NCBI GenBank assembly: GCA_910586005.1
Contig: CAJUHG010000010.1
Coordinates: 1 to 49,686 of the forward strand
Source: an uncultured Lachnospiraceae bacterium
Lineage (GTDB): Bacteria > Bacillota > Clostridia > Lachnospirales > Lachnospiraceae
Direction of reading: 5' to 3'
DNA length: 49,686 bases
Part shown: positions 1 to 8,472 of the stretch, piece by piece
Numbering within the stretch: position 1 is the stretch's first letter
Layout: each line of letters opens with the position of its first letter
Program-made: the position numbers and the translations under genes
Notes under the pieces: model-generated
The model's database searches: none
The model's input: only the letters and a program-made list of their open reading frames with translations
Told to the model about the DNA's origin: nothing

Positions 1-62
1 TTCCTTACTGGCTGTAAGGGATATTAACCATAAATATATTGTAGTAGAAAGGAAGGAAAAGG

Positions 63-566
63 ATGAGAGAACAGTTGACAAAAAGTGATGTAAAAAAGAT
101 AAAAGATGAGATAGAGTATAGAAAGTTAGTAGTGCGTAAAGAGGCGATAGAAGCAGTGAAAGAAGCAAGAGCGCATGGAGATTTAAGTGAAAATTTTGAG
201 TATCATGCGGCAAAGAAAGATAAAAATAAAAATGAAAGTAGGATACGTTATCTAGAACGTATGTTAAAGACAGCAGAAATTGTATCAGATGAGTCAAAAG
301 AAGATGAAGTGGGAATTAATAATACAATTACTATTTATTTTGAAGAGGATGAGGAAGAGCAAGTGTTTCGTTTGGTAACTTCTATTAGAGGAAATTCTAT
401 GAAAAATCTTATTAGCACAGAATCACCAATTGGAAAGGCTATTCTTGGACATAAGATAGGTGACCGCATTCAGATTAAAGTAAATGATAGTTATAGTTAT
501 TATATTATAATAAAAGAGATTGAAAATACAGCAGAAGATGAAACAGATACCATTCGGAGTTATTAA
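63..566 (+). CDS. greA: Transcription elongation factor GreA
   Basis: GreA rescues backtracked RNA polymerase by stimulating cleavage of the transcript 3' end in the secondary channel. The 167-residue length is close to the family norm (about 158). The N-terminal half is the charged antiparallel coiled coil (residues about 1-75), with the typical stretch EARAHGDLSENFEYHAAK that holds the acidic tip. The C-terminal half is the FKBP-like domain ending around SPIGKAILGHKIGD. The ATG follows a purine-rich Shine-Dalgarno (GGAAGGAAAAGG). The acidic linker at residues 95-105 (EEDEEEQ) and the last dozen residues vary more than the rest. Identification is firm; nothing in the flanks shows its regulation. 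Confidence 0.95.
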   Translation: MREQLTKSDVKKIKDEIEYRKLVVRKEAIEAVKEARAHGDLSENFEYHAAKKDKNKNESRIRYLERMLKTAEIVSDESKEDEVGINNTITIYFEEDEEEQVFRLVTSIRGNSMKNLISTESPIGKAILGHKIGDRIQIKVNDSYSYYIIIKEIENTAEDETDTIRSY

Positions 567-567
567 T

Positions 568-779
568 CTATATTATAAATTTTTCTATGGCATTTTTCAA
601 GTCCTCAAGTGCCTTAGGGTCCTCATGTTCTACCACAGAAGGTTCTGTAGGAAGTTCGTGTGTATGAGAAGATTTCTGTGCATGGGAAGATTCTGTAGAA
701 AGTACATGTTTAATTAAGAGGGTTCTATGGAAAGTTTCTGTTCATGACAAAGTTTAGTTTCTGTCAGCTTGTGTTTCAT
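568..779 (-). pseudogene. Decayed small ORF downstream of glpP (frameshifted, repeat-rich)
   Basis: Downstream of glpP on the minus strand an AAAGGATTTT ribosome site precedes ATG at 779. That frame stops after 21 codons (MKHKLTETK... to 714). A second open frame resumes without a start codon and runs to a stop at 568-570, with residues such as ELPTEPSVVEHEDPKALED. The two parts share a similar motif (QKLSIEPS against the later ELPTEPS), and the DNA shows degenerate repeats of TTCTGTAGGAAGT type at 642, 690 and 722. The simplest reading is a small glpP-linked gene broken by a frameshift or expanded by slippage. I do not recognise a family. It could also be non-coding. Confidence 0.35.
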
Positions 780-794
780 ACATAAAATCCTTTC

Positions 795-1361
795 TTATAA
801 AAACCAGATATTTTCACTGGTAGAAGATACACAAGAAGCGCCCGCAGAAAGCATAGAGATAACATCTTCTTTATCAGAAATCAGTCCTCCAGTGATAACA
901 GGTACAGGGATAATATTACAGATGCGCGTAAGGATTCTGGGCATAAGGGCTGGAAGAATCTCTACTACATCTGGTTTTACATTTTGAAGTTGTTTTTCAA
1001 TATTAGAAAATGCCATAGAATCAATCACAAAAAAACGAAGTACTGTATACATAGAAAGTTTAGTGGCATATTTTATCAAAGCGGGTTTAGTAGAAATAAT
1101 ACCATCAGCATCTGTACATTTGTGAATAAAGTCTACAGCAATTTCCTTAGAAGCTAGTCCAAGGATTAAATCAATATGTACAAAGGCAAGTTTTCCAGAG
1201 GTCTTTATCTTTGCAACAATATCAGCAATATTGCAAATATCACCAAAAAGAATGAAAATAATGCGACTATCACAAGATAGAGCATGTTCAAGACTTTTAA
1301 AATTATTTACTGCTGCTATTATAGGAGAATCTTCAATTGCTTCCCGAAATTCCTTTTTCAT
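795..1361 (-). CDS. glpP: GlpP-type glycerol-3-phosphate-responsive antiterminator
   Basis: GlpP proteins bind glycerol-3-phosphate and the leader mRNA of glycerol-utilisation genes, preventing early termination. The 188-residue length fits the family. The TIM-barrel-like fold shows in phosphate-barrel motifs: HIDLILGLASKE near residue 80, DGIISTKPALIKYA near 105, DVVEILPALMP near 140 and PVITGGLISDKEDV near 162. The ATG at 1361 has an AAGGAG site seven bases upstream, and an extended -10 box lies at 1415-1420 on the same strand. No glp target operon is in the window, so its regulon is not visible here. Family assignment is confident; the ligand is from family knowledge. Confidence 0.9.
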   Translation of the reverse strand: MKKEFREAIEDSPIIAAVNNFKSLEHALSCDSRIIFILFGDICNIADIVAKIKTSGKLAFVHIDLILGLASKEIAVDFIHKCTDADGIISTKPALIKYATKLSMYTVLRFFVIDSMAFSNIEKQLQNVKPDVVEILPALMPRILTRICNIIPVPVITGGLISDKEDVISMLSAGASCVSSTSENIWFL

Positions 1362-1414
1362 AAGTTCGCTCCTTAAATATCTAGGTTTTCTTATTGGTAA
1401 TGCATATAATTTGT

Positions 1415-1443
1415 ATTATACATGATAAGAAGAAAAATGGCTA
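1415..1443 (-). promoter_or_regulatory. Promoter of glpP
   Basis: On the minus strand TATAAT (1415-1420) is preceded by TG in the extended -10 position. A weak -35 (TAGCCA, 1438-1443) lies 17 bases away. It sits about 55 bases upstream of the glpP start codon. Confidence 0.55.
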
Positions 1444-1517
1444 TATAGCAGTTATATATTTTTGAATTTTGTTTTCTTGTTTGCTAAGATTCTTACATAT
1501 TTGGTAATAACAGATAT

Positions 1518-1552
1518 AAATAAACTGCTGTTATATAACAGCAGTTTATTTT
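1518..1552 (-). terminator. Perfect palindromic terminator after the XRE gene
   Basis: A perfect 32-base palindrome (arms AATAAACTGCTGTTAT at 1519-1534 and its complement at 1535-1550) is flanked by A/T runs on both sides, so it could stop transcription in either direction. It lies between the 3' end of the XRE gene and the glpP promoter. Confidence 0.65.
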
Positions 1553-1638
1553 GTCTGGGAAAATTTTGAGAATTTCTTATGATACCAAGATTAAAATAAT
1601 TTTAGTCCCAATCTGATTGTGGGATATTTTATTGCTAA

Positions 1639-1992
1639 CTATTTTTTCTGGGAAAAATCAAGATCTTGATTAGAATACATATGTGCCTGTTGTAGTAGAT
1701 AGTTTTGTTCTTGTGGGCCAAGTGTACGATATGTATCTAATAAATCTTCTTCTTTGTCATCATAGAATCCATTTGTAGTGTATGGTCTGCGGATGTTTGT
1801 AACACCTAATAAATAATCAATAGATACTCTAAAATAGTTGGCAAGTTTAATAAGTGTTGAAAAATCTGGTTCACGGTCTCTCCTTAAATATCCATTTAAT
1901 GTAGATGGTGCAATATGGAGTTCTGTGGATAATTTTTTCTGTGTGAGATTGTTTTCCTCTAATAAATTTTCCAATCTGCTGGATAACTTCAT
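1639..1992 (-). CDS. XRE-family HTH regulator
   Basis: This is a 117-residue DNA-binding protein. Residues 1-63 form a Cro/C1-type helix-turn-helix: LEENNLTQKKLSTELHIAPS contains helices 2 and 3, and DFSTLIKLANYFRVSIDYLL is the usual fourth and fifth helix signature. The C-terminal 50 residues are hydrophilic and probably mediate dimerisation. An AAAGAGGAATATTTT site precedes the ATG. It stands alone between glpP and an SDR gene, so its targets cannot be read from context. The class is certain, the function is unknown. Confidence 0.88.
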   Translation of the reverse strand: MKLSSRLENLLEENNLTQKKLSTELHIAPSTLNGYLRRDREPDFSTLIKLANYFRVSIDYLLGVTNIRRPYTTNGFYDDKEEDLLDTYRTLGPQEQNYLLQQAHMYSNQDLDFSQKK

Positions 1993-2091
1993 AAAATATT
2001 CCTCTTTTGTAAAAAAATTAACATTACAAGAATATTTTACGAAAAAATTTATGGAAAATAATGGAAATATTCAAAAATCAAAGATGATTCA

Positions 2092-2119
2092 ATTATAATT
2101 CACAAATGTGAATTATAAT
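2092..2119. repeat. Perfect inverted repeat between XRE and SDR genes
   Basis: Arms ATTATAATTCACA (2092-2104) and TGTGAATTATAAT (2107-2119) are exactly complementary with a 2-base centre. The element lies just after the SDR stop codon and about 100 bases upstream of the XRE start. It lacks a T-run on either side, so an operator, perhaps for the XRE protein, is at least as likely as a terminator. Confidence 0.5.
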
Positions 2120-2125
2120 GTGTTT

Positions 2126-2860
2126 TTATTGCCAGCCTCCATCAAGAGTAATGATTTGACCAGTAAGATAAGAAGGGGCGTTTGTAAGAGATAAGACCAG
2201 ATTAGCAACTTCTTTTGTAGTGCCAAAACGACCAGCAGGAATCTCTTCAGAAAGTTGTTTACGTTCCTCTTTAGAAAAACAATGATTCATTCTAGTATCT
2301 ATCACACCACAGGCAATTGCATTTACAGTAATGTTAGAAGGAGCAAGTTCTTTTGCAAGAGCTTTTGTAAAGGCATTAACACCGCCTTTAGAGGCAGAAT
2401 AAGCTACTTCACAGGATGCTCCTACATTGCCCCATACAGAAGAAATATTTAAAATAGAACCAGATTTATTGTGAACCATAGAAGGAATGGCATACTTGCA
2501 ACAGCAAAAAAGAGAGGTGAGATTTACTTGTATAATTTTATTCCATTCCTCAAGGCTCATATCAGAAAGTAATCCAATATGAGAAATACCAGCATTATTT
2601 ACTAAAATGTCAATTTGTTTAAATTTTTCCATAATGATTTCAAAAGCATTTGACACAAAAATTTCATCACTTACATCACCTATTAGTGGAAGGCAAGGAA
2701 TAGAATATGTTTCAGTCAGATATTCTGCAAAAATTTGTAATTCTTTCACAGAAGAATTACAGTTAATAGCAAGTGTATAACCTGCTTGAGCAAATTCTTC
2801 AGCAATGGCATGTCCAATACCATGAGAAGCCCCAGTAATAAAAGCAGTTTTTGTCTTCAT
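2126..2860 (-). CDS. Short-chain dehydrogenase/reductase (FabG/YmfI-like)
   Basis: This is a 244-residue NAD(P)-dependent reductase of the classical SDR family. Seen directly: the cofactor motif TGASHGIG (residues about 10-17), NNAG near residue 87, catalytic Ser in LNISSVWG, the YSASKGG catalytic Tyr/Lys near 153, and the C-terminal LTGQIITLDGGWQ. Length and sequence style match FabG-like enzymes. In Firmicutes the close relative YmfI acts as the elongation factor P 5-aminopentanone reductase, and that role is possible here but is inference. There is no fatty-acid synthesis cluster around it, which argues against it being the main FabG. The Shine-Dalgarno is weak. Confidence 0.88.
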   Translation of the reverse strand: MKTKTAFITGASHGIGHAIAEEFAQAGYTLAINCNSSVKELQIFAEYLTETYSIPCLPLIGDVSDEIFVSNAFEIIMEKFKQIDILVNNAGISHIGLLSDMSLEEWNKIIQVNLTSLFCCCKYAIPSMVHNKSGSILNISSVWGNVGASCEVAYSASKGGVNAFTKALAKELAPSNITVNAIACGVIDTRMNHCFSKEERKQLSEEIPAGRFGTTKEVANLVLSLTNAPSYLTGQIITLDGGWQ

Positions 2861-3016
2861 AAGTTTTCATAGGCACAGCAATTTACTGCTTTTAAGTAGT
2901 AAAAAAGTGCCATAGTCCTTTCTTAGTCTTTAATTTCTAGATAATTTTATGATTAATAGTAATGTTATGTTAGACAGAAGGAAAAAAATTGTCAAGGAAA
3001 ATAATGTCAGCATTTA

Positions 3017-3045
3017 TTGTATTCATATTTTGAATATGCTATAAT
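3017..3045 (+). promoter_or_regulatory. Promoter of hpf
   Basis: TATAAT at 3040-3045 carries the extended TG (TGC-TATAAT). TTGTAT at 3017-3022 lies 17 bases upstream. The leader to the hpf start is about 85 bases. Confidence 0.65.
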
Positions 3046-3135
3046 AACATCAGATGTGATAGTATCATATCTAAAGTAATCAACCGCAGGTATCAATATC
3101 TTATGCGGAAATAAATGGAAAAGGGGTTGGACACC

Positions 3136-3663
3136 ATGCGTATCACAATCAGTGGAAAAAATATTGAAGTAACAGCAGGATTAAGACAAGCAGTAGAAGA
3201 TAAGTTGTCAAAGTTAGAAAGATATTTTACACCTGAAACAGACATTCTTGTAACTTTAAGTGTAGAAAAAGAACGTCAGAAAATTGAAGTTACCATTCCT
3301 GTGAAGGGCAATATCATTCGTTCAGAACAAGTAAGTAATGATATGTATGTTTCCATAGATTTAGTAGAGGAAGTAATTGAAAGACAGTTGAAGAAATATA
3401 AGAATAAGATTATAGATCAAAAACAGTCTTCTGGTAATTTCCAGCAAGAATTTATTGAAAAAGAGATAGAAGATGATGAAGATATAAAAATTATTCGTAC
3501 CAAACGTTTTGGAATGAAGCCTATGTATCCAGAAGATGCATGTATTCAAATGGAATTATTAGGACATAATTTTTTTGTTTTCCAAAATGCAGAGACAGAA
3601 GAAGTAAATGTTGTATATAAGAGAAAAGGAAACACCTATGGTTTAATTGAGCCTGAATTTTAG
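3136..3663 (+). CDS. hpf: Long-form ribosome hibernation promoting factor HPF
   Basis: Long HPF dimerises 70S ribosomes into inactive 100S particles in stationary phase. The N-terminal domain (residues 1-100) begins MRITISGKNIEVTAGLR, the classic HPF/YfiA start. The C-terminal domain (about 118-175) has IIRTKRFGMKPMYPEDACIQ and ends NTYGLIEPEF, the dimerisation module of long HPFs. The 175-residue length is normal. I chose the second ATG (3136) because AAAGGGG sits nine bases before it and the family begins at this residue; an in-frame ATG at 3115 lacks a site. It is monocistronic with its own promoter and terminator. Confidence 0.95.
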   Translation: MRITISGKNIEVTAGLRQAVEDKLSKLERYFTPETDILVTLSVEKERQKIEVTIPVKGNIIRSEQVSNDMYVSIDLVEEVIERQLKKYKNKIIDQKQSSGNFQQEFIEKEIEDDEDIKIIRTKRFGMKPMYPEDACIQMELLGHNFFVFQNAETEEVNVVYKRKGNTYGLIEPEF

Positions 3664-3678
3664 AACTTATTTTAAGAC

Positions 3679-3713
3679 AAGCCCTCATTGCTCAAGATGG
3701 GGGTTTGTTTTTT
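3679..3713 (+). terminator. Terminator after hpf
   Basis: AAGCCCTCAT (3679-3688) pairs with ATGGGGGTTT (3697-3706), including one G-T pair, followed by GTTTTTT. Confidence 0.8.
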
Positions 3714-3715
3714 AG

Positions 3716-3766
3716 CTTATAGGAAATACCTTGTTACATTAAAGTGTGAAAGTATATTCCTATAAG
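3716..3766. repeat. Intergenic hairpin repeat, family A, copy 1
   Basis: CTTATAGGAA (3716-3725) and TTCCTATAAG (3757-3766) bracket AATACCTT...AAAGTGTGAA, the same interior seen in the copy at 6433-6490. The arms of this copy are shorter and have decayed inward. Confidence 0.6.
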
Positions 3767-3905
3767 ATAAAAACAATTATGCACACTCAGACAAGTTCCC
3801 TATTTGATTTTTAGAAATATTATTTATGGAAGGAAGAGTTCTTGCCACAATGAATAAAATAGTATAAGATAGCGGCAGAATATTGAAATTCAAGGAGGTT
3901 TCTAA

Positions 3906-4958
3906 ATGAATATTGTAGTATTAGCGGGTGGACTAAGTGCTGAACGTGATGTATCCTTTGTTACTGGAAATAATGTGACAAATGCTTTAAGAAAAAATGG
4001 GCATAAGGTAATTTTGTTGGATGTTTTTATGGGATATAGTGATAAAGAGGAAGATTTGACAGACATCTTTGAACGAGCGCAAGAAATCAGTGTTAAAGTA
4101 ACTGGAATTTCCTCAGAAGCACCAGATTTAGAAGCAGTAAAAAGAAAGAGAAAGGATCAAAGTGCATGTTTGTTTGGACCTAATGTGATTCCAATGTGTC
4201 GTATGGCAGATATTGTATTTATGGCGCTTCATGGGGAAAATGGAGAGGATGGAAGAATTCAAGCAGCCTTTGATTTATATGGAATTCAATATACAGGAAC
4301 TGGATATTTAAATAGTGCGCTTGCTATGGATAAAGAACTGTCAAAGCGATTATTTTTAGCAAATCATATTCCAACACCAAAAGGAATATCTATGAAGCGA
4401 GACAATTGCCAATGGGAATTTGGAAAGACTAGATTAAAATTACCTTGTGTAGTAAAACCTTGTTGTGGAGGTTCTAGTATAGGAGTATCTATTGTTAGAA
4501 CAGAAGAGCAATATAGAAAGGCTTTGAAAGAAGCCTTTTATTGGGAAGAGAAAATAATTATAGAAGATTACATCAAGGGAAGAGAATTTTCTGTAGGAGT
4601 AATAGATTTTAAAGCACTTCCAATTATTGAAATTGCTCCTTTAGAGGGTTTTTATGATTATAAAAATAAATATGCTGCTGGAAGTGCAATCGAAACGTGT
4701 CCAGCCGATTTATCAGAAGATATTACAAAAAAGATGCAATATTATGCGGAAGAAGTAGCAAAAGTATTGGGATTGAATACTTATGCTCGTATGGATTTTC
4801 TTTTAGATGAAGAAAGGAATATGTATTGTTTGGAAGCTAATACATTGCCAGGAATGACACCAATTAGCCTACTCCCTCAGGAAGCACAGGCAGCAGGTAT
4901 GAGCTTTGAACAACTTTGTGAAAAAATTATACAAATTTCTAAAAAGAAATATCGGTAA
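3906..4958 (+). CDS. ddl: D-alanine--D-alanine ligase
   Basis: Ddl joins two D-alanines with ATP for the peptidoglycan stem peptide. The 350-residue ATP-grasp enzyme opens with MNIVVLAGGLSAERDVS. It carries MALHGENGEDGRIQ near residue 100, the ATP-binding CVVKPCCGGSSIGVS near 180, the omega-loop YDYKNKYAAGS (its Tyr is typical of D-Ala rather than D-Lac ligases) near 255, and the metal-binding CLEANTLPGMTP near 312. A strong AAGGAGG site precedes the ATG. It lies 12 bases upstream of murF, whose product uses the dipeptide made here, so the two are clearly one operon. Confidence 0.96.
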   Translation: MNIVVLAGGLSAERDVSFVTGNNVTNALRKNGHKVILLDVFMGYSDKEEDLTDIFERAQEISVKVTGISSEAPDLEAVKRKRKDQSACLFGPNVIPMCRMADIVFMALHGENGEDGRIQAAFDLYGIQYTGTGYLNSALAMDKELSKRLFLANHIPTPKGISMKRDNCQWEFGKTRLKLPCVVKPCCGGSSIGVSIVRTEEQYRKALKEAFYWEEKIIIEDYIKGREFSVGVIDFKALPIIEIAPLEGFYDYKNKYAAGSAIETCPADLSEDITKKMQYYAEEVAKVLGLNTYARMDFLLDEERNMYCLEANTLPGMTPISLLPQEAQAAGMSFEQLCEKIIQISKKKYR

Positions 4959-4970
4959 GTGGAGGAAGAT

Positions 4971-6359
4971 ATGAAGAATATGACTTTGGAAAATATTGCA
5001 AAAGCATGTAATGGAGTTTATATGGGAGAAAAAACTCAAAAGCAAATGGAAGTATGTGGGGTAGTTACAGACAGTCGTCAAGTGGAAACTGGGTTTTTGT
5101 TTATTCCTGTAAAAGGTGCAAAGGTGGATGGACATGATTTTATACCAGAGGTTTTTAGAAAAGGTGCAGCAGCAGTTTTGTCAGAAAAAGAATTAGAGCA
5201 CTGTGACAAGCCATATATAATGGTAAAGTCTAGTTTACAGGCCTTAAAAGATATTGCAAAATTTTATCGTAGTCAACTTAATATTCCTATCATTGGAATT
5301 ACTGGAAGTGTTGGAAAAACCAGCACAAAAGAGATGATAGCATCTGTCTTATCAGAAAAATATAAAGTTTTAAAAACAGCAGGTAATTATAATAATGAAA
5401 TTGGAGTTCCACTGACATTGATGCAGATTCAGGAAGAACATGAGGCGGCAGTGATAGAAATGGGAATTTCAGATTTTGGAGAAATGCACCGTTTAGCAGA
5501 AATGACACAGCCAGATATTTGTGTTATTACTAATATTGGAATTTGTCATTTAGAAAACTTAAAGACTAGAGATGGTATTTTAAAGGCAAAAAGTGAAATT
5601 TTTGATTTTATAAATCCAAAAGGGTATATTGTCTTAAATGGGGAAGATGATAAATTATCTATGATTACAGAGGTAAAAGGAATTTACCCTATTTTTTATG
5701 GATTTAAAGAGAATCAAAGAGTGGAACAAGATATTTTTGCTAATAATGTAAAGAATTGTGGATTAAAGGGTGTGAAAGTAGATATTCACACTGCAAAAGG
5801 AACACTTCATGTTCATATTCCAATTCCAGGACAACACAATATTTATAATGCTATGGCAGCAGTAGGTGTGGGACTTTCACTTGATATGGAATTAGAGGAA
5901 ATAAAAGCGGGAATTGAAAAAGTAGAAACGATTGGCGGGCGTACAAATTTAATAGAAATAGGAGAACTGTTATTAATAGATGATTGTTATAATGCCAATC
6001 CAGTATCTATGCGAGCTTCTATTGATGTGTTGAGTCATGGACTTGCAAGAACGGTTGCAGTTTTAGGGGATATGGGAGAATTAGGAGAAAATGAAAAACA
6101 ACTTCATTATAAGGTAGGAACTTATGTAGCAGAAAAACAAATTGATACCTTGTTTTGTGCAGGTTCATTATCTAAGGAGATTGCTAATGGAGCTTGTGAT
6201 ACCAATGATTGGTGCGAGGTGTTTTATTTTGAATCGAAAGAGGAAATGTTACCAGAACTTTTAAAATATCTTCAGGAAGGCGATACTGTGTTAGTAAAAG
6301 CCTCTCATTTTATGGATTATCCCAAAGTGGTAGAAGCAATCAAAGAAAGTTTTCAATAA
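4971..6359 (+). CDS. murF: UDP-MurNAc-tripeptide--D-Ala-D-Ala ligase MurF
   Basis: MurF adds the D-Ala-D-Ala made by the upstream Ddl to UDP-MurNAc-tripeptide in the cytoplasm. The 462-residue protein has the three Mur-ligase domains: an N-terminal UDP-binding part (VVTDSRQVETGFLFIPVKG), the central ATPase with P-loop GITGSVGKTSTKEM and the family signature KTAGNYNNEIGVPLTL, and a C-terminal Rossmann-like domain (AVLGDMGELGENE). I placed the start at ATG 4971 because GGAGG lies seven bases upstream. A GTG four codons earlier is in frame but overlaps that Shine-Dalgarno. A rho-independent terminator follows. Confidence 0.96.
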   Translation: MKNMTLENIAKACNGVYMGEKTQKQMEVCGVVTDSRQVETGFLFIPVKGAKVDGHDFIPEVFRKGAAAVLSEKELEHCDKPYIMVKSSLQALKDIAKFYRSQLNIPIIGITGSVGKTSTKEMIASVLSEKYKVLKTAGNYNNEIGVPLTLMQIQEEHEAAVIEMGISDFGEMHRLAEMTQPDICVITNIGICHLENLKTRDGILKAKSEIFDFINPKGYIVLNGEDDKLSMITEVKGIYPIFYGFKENQRVEQDIFANNVKNCGLKGVKVDIHTAKGTLHVHIPIPGQHNIYNAMAAVGVGLSLDMELEEIKAGIEKVETIGGRTNLIEIGELLLIDDCYNANPVSMRASIDVLSHGLARTVAVLGDMGELGENEKQLHYKVGTYVAEKQIDTLFCAGSLSKEIANGACDTNDWCEVFYFESKEEMLPELLKYLQEGDTVLVKASHFMDYPKVVEAIKESFQ

Positions 6360-6393
6360 GATTTAAAAAAGACTAAAAAATATAATGCAAGTT

Positions 6394-6434
6394 AAGGGTA
6401 ATTCTTTCTGTAATAAGAAAGGATACCCTTTTTT
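6394..6434 (+). terminator. Terminator after murF
   Basis: AAGGGTAATTCTTTC (6394-6408) pairs with GAAAGGATACCCTT, followed by TTTTCTTC. It lies directly before the family A hairpin. Confidence 0.8.
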
Positions 6435-6490
6435 CTTCTATAGGAAATACCTTATCATGGGAAAGTGTGAAGGTATTTCCTATAGAAGAA
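6433..6490. repeat. Intergenic hairpin repeat, family A, copy 2
   Basis: A perfect 21-base inverted repeat, arms 6433-6453 and 6470-6490 (TTCTTCTATAGGAAATACC...), encloses a 16-base loop. The interior matches the copy at 3716-3766. It abuts a family B hairpin. Confidence 0.8.
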
Positions 6491-6527
6491 AACAATAGAA
6501 AGTTCACTTTGGGAACTTTCTATTGTT
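6491..6527. repeat. Intergenic hairpin repeat, family B, copy 1
   Basis: A perfect 15-base inverted repeat (AACAATAGAAAGTTC at 6491-6505, complement at 6513-6527) with a 7-base loop. It is followed by ATGCGCACGC, which also follows the copy near 27009. Confidence 0.8.
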
Positions 6528-6594
6528 ATGAATCATATGCGCACGCTTCAAGTTCGATAATGTTCCTTACTTTGTTATTTCTATAAATCTGCTT

Positions 6595-7341
6595 TTAGAT
6601 TTTACTTAACATAGATTTGTGTTGTTCTAGCATTGTTTCAATTTTAGACTGTGTATATGCACCAGAAAATTTTCTTTGTTCTTTATCTAAATCTTTTAAT
6701 AAAATAGGTTCTCCATATTCAATAATCACATGACATTTTCTAATAAAAGGCATATGACTTTCTAGAATATTATGACTATTACTGATTGCAATAGGAATAA
6801 TAGGGCATCCTGTTTTTTCAGCCATTTTTAAACTGCCTTCTTTGAAATGCATCATTCCATTTTCAGGATGAGGATTTCTAGTGCCTTCAGGGAAAATACA
6901 CATGGAAATACCATTTTTAATCTGTTCTATTCCTGTTAAAATCATTTTCATCCCTTCTCTCATATCAGAACGATCTAAAAAAAGGCAATAGAGGCGTTTC
7001 ATCCAGCTAGAAAGGAGAGGAATTTTTTTCATTACATCTTTAGAAATGTATCCAGTAAGCCCTGGACATCTAGAATAAGTAAGAATAATATCAAAATAGC
7101 TTAGATGATTAGGGATATAAAGGACTGCCTGATCTTTTGGAACATGTTCTTGGCCAATAACAGTAAGTTTTGTTCCAGCAAGAAAAATAATAACTTTAAA
7201 TGCCCATTGTACAATTCTAAGACTGCTAATATCTGCAGCATATGGATTAAATTTTTTTATAATCCATTCAATACACATAATTGGAATAGATAGAATTAGA
7301 AAAATAATTACAAAAGTTAGAATAAGAATTAGTCGTATCAT
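6595..7341 (-). CDS. plsC: 1-acyl-sn-glycerol-3-phosphate acyltransferase (PlsC)
   Basis: PlsC acylates lysophosphatidic acid to phosphatidic acid at the inner membrane. The 248-residue protein starts with one strong transmembrane segment (residues 3-25). It then shows the acyltransferase blocks in order: NHLSYFD (the HX4D motif, near residue 77), LDRSDMREG (block II), FPEGTRN (block III, near 151) and CPIIPIAI (block IV, near 178). The ATG at 7341 follows GAAAGGTAA. It is a single gene, convergent with murF. Substrate choice between related acyltransferases cannot be read from sequence alone. Confidence 0.92.
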   Translation of the reverse strand: MIRLILILTFVIIFLILSIPIMCIEWIIKKFNPYAADISSLRIVQWAFKVIIFLAGTKLTVIGQEHVPKDQAVLYIPNHLSYFDIILTYSRCPGLTGYISKDVMKKIPLLSSWMKRLYCLFLDRSDMREGMKMILTGIEQIKNGISMCIFPEGTRNPHPENGMMHFKEGSLKMAEKTGCPIIPIAISNSHNILESHMPFIRKCHVIIEYGEPILLKDLDKEQRKFSGAYTQSKIETMLEQHKSMLSKI

Positions 7342-7606
7342 AGCATATTACCTTTCGTTCAAGTTATGGAACAAGCATTTGGAAGAATGTCGCTAAAGCC
7401 ACTGCGCTTGGCACAGCAAACCGGCCAAGTCCCTTATGAATAAGGAATTTAGGGAGTTGATGCGGACAAGTCTGCTTTGTTCTATTAGTTTTTCTAAATT
7501 GCTACTATACATTATACAAAGATGAAAGTGGAAATACAATCATAAATATAGAAAAAAATTCATAGAATGCATGAGAAATGTAAAAAAATTGGAGGAAGGT
7601 GATAGG

Positions 7607-8050
7607 ATGAGAAAGATAAGAAAAGCTTGGGGAATAAAACAAAATAGAATTTATAGGATTTTTGTTATTTTTCTAATAGGTTTATGTATGTTTCAGGGGT
7701 GTGGAGTTGACAAAACAGATACAAAAAAGTTAAAAGATTTGTCCTATAAAATATTAGAAGAAAAAGAAATTCCACAAGAATTTTTAGAGGTAATAGAAGA
7801 AAAGAAGGAGACTATTTTTAAGTTGACATATACAGACAAAGAGTATCTTTATATTGCAGCAGGATATGGGACTCAGGAAACGGGAGGTTATAGTATTGCT
7901 GTAAATGAATGTTACTTAACAAAAAATGCGATATATTTTGATACTACATTGATAGGGCCTTCAAAGGGTGAAAAAATAAATCAAGTAAAATCCTATCCAT
8001 ATATTGTGATTCAAACAAAATATCTGGAAAAAAGTGTAGTATTTGAGTAA
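7607..8050 (+). CDS. Lipoprotein with PrcB-like C-terminal domain
   Basis: This is a probable surface lipoprotein of 147 residues. A basic N-terminus and a hydrophobic stretch (IFVIFLIGLCMFQGC) end in a lipobox-like FQGC near residue 32. The mature part contains TYTDKEYLYIAAGYGTQETG and GYSIAVNECYLTKN, then SYPYIVIQTKYLEKSVVFE, which resembles the PrcB C-terminal domain found in secreted Firmicute proteins. The start at 7607 is supported by GGAGGAAGGTGATAGG; the upstream ATG at 7571 lacks a site. It stands alone, so its role is unknown. Confidence 0.75.
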   Translation: MRKIRKAWGIKQNRIYRIFVIFLIGLCMFQGCGVDKTDTKKLKDLSYKILEEKEIPQEFLEVIEEKKETIFKLTYTDKEYLYIAAGYGTQETGGYSIAVNECYLTKNAIYFDTTLIGPSKGEKINQVKSYPYIVIQTKYLEKSVVFE

Positions 8051-8438
8051 TTTATAAAAATAATATAATCATAAAAATAACAAAAGAAAAAATATTAGTG
8101 CGGACAAGTTTAAAAGTAAGATTTGTACGCATGATTTTGAAAGAAATGCTCATACTATTTTTTAGAAAAGCCAGGCACAGATTTGGTGAATTGGCATAAA
8201 ATAAGATAAGATAATGGCTATATAAGTAAATTTATTTGAATTTCTGGTGTTATTGTATTTGGATATTATGTTATGAAAAATAATTAGCATTTGATATGAC
8301 AAATAAAGATAAAGTGTAAATTGCATGATGAAACCAATTTTATTCTATTAAATTTTGTGCAATCTGTTAATGCTTTTTCCAAGCATGTCCAGGACAAATG
8401 TTATAAATGCAGAATACGAAACTCTGGGAAAGCAAAGA
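8051..8438. other. AT-rich intergenic stretch without a recognised gene
   Basis: No open frame with a ribosome site and no strong hairpin was found here. Open frames in this stretch are low-complexity and lack a Shine-Dalgarno. Confidence 0.6.
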
Positions 8439-8466
8439 TTTACAAATTGTCAAAGTGTGTTATAAT
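8439..8466 (+). promoter_or_regulatory. Promoter of murA
   Basis: TATAAT (8461-8466) with an extended TG (TGT-TATAAT) and TTTACA (8439-8444) 16 bases upstream. It implies a leader of about 225 bases before murA. Confidence 0.7.
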
Positions 8467-8472
8467 AGTAGA

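Noticed and set aside
520..717. A 65-codon plus-strand frame overlapping the end of greA
   Set aside because: Its start is inside greA without a ribosome site, and it is made of repeats rich in Arg, Phe and Cys; a shadow of the decayed minus-strand ORF.
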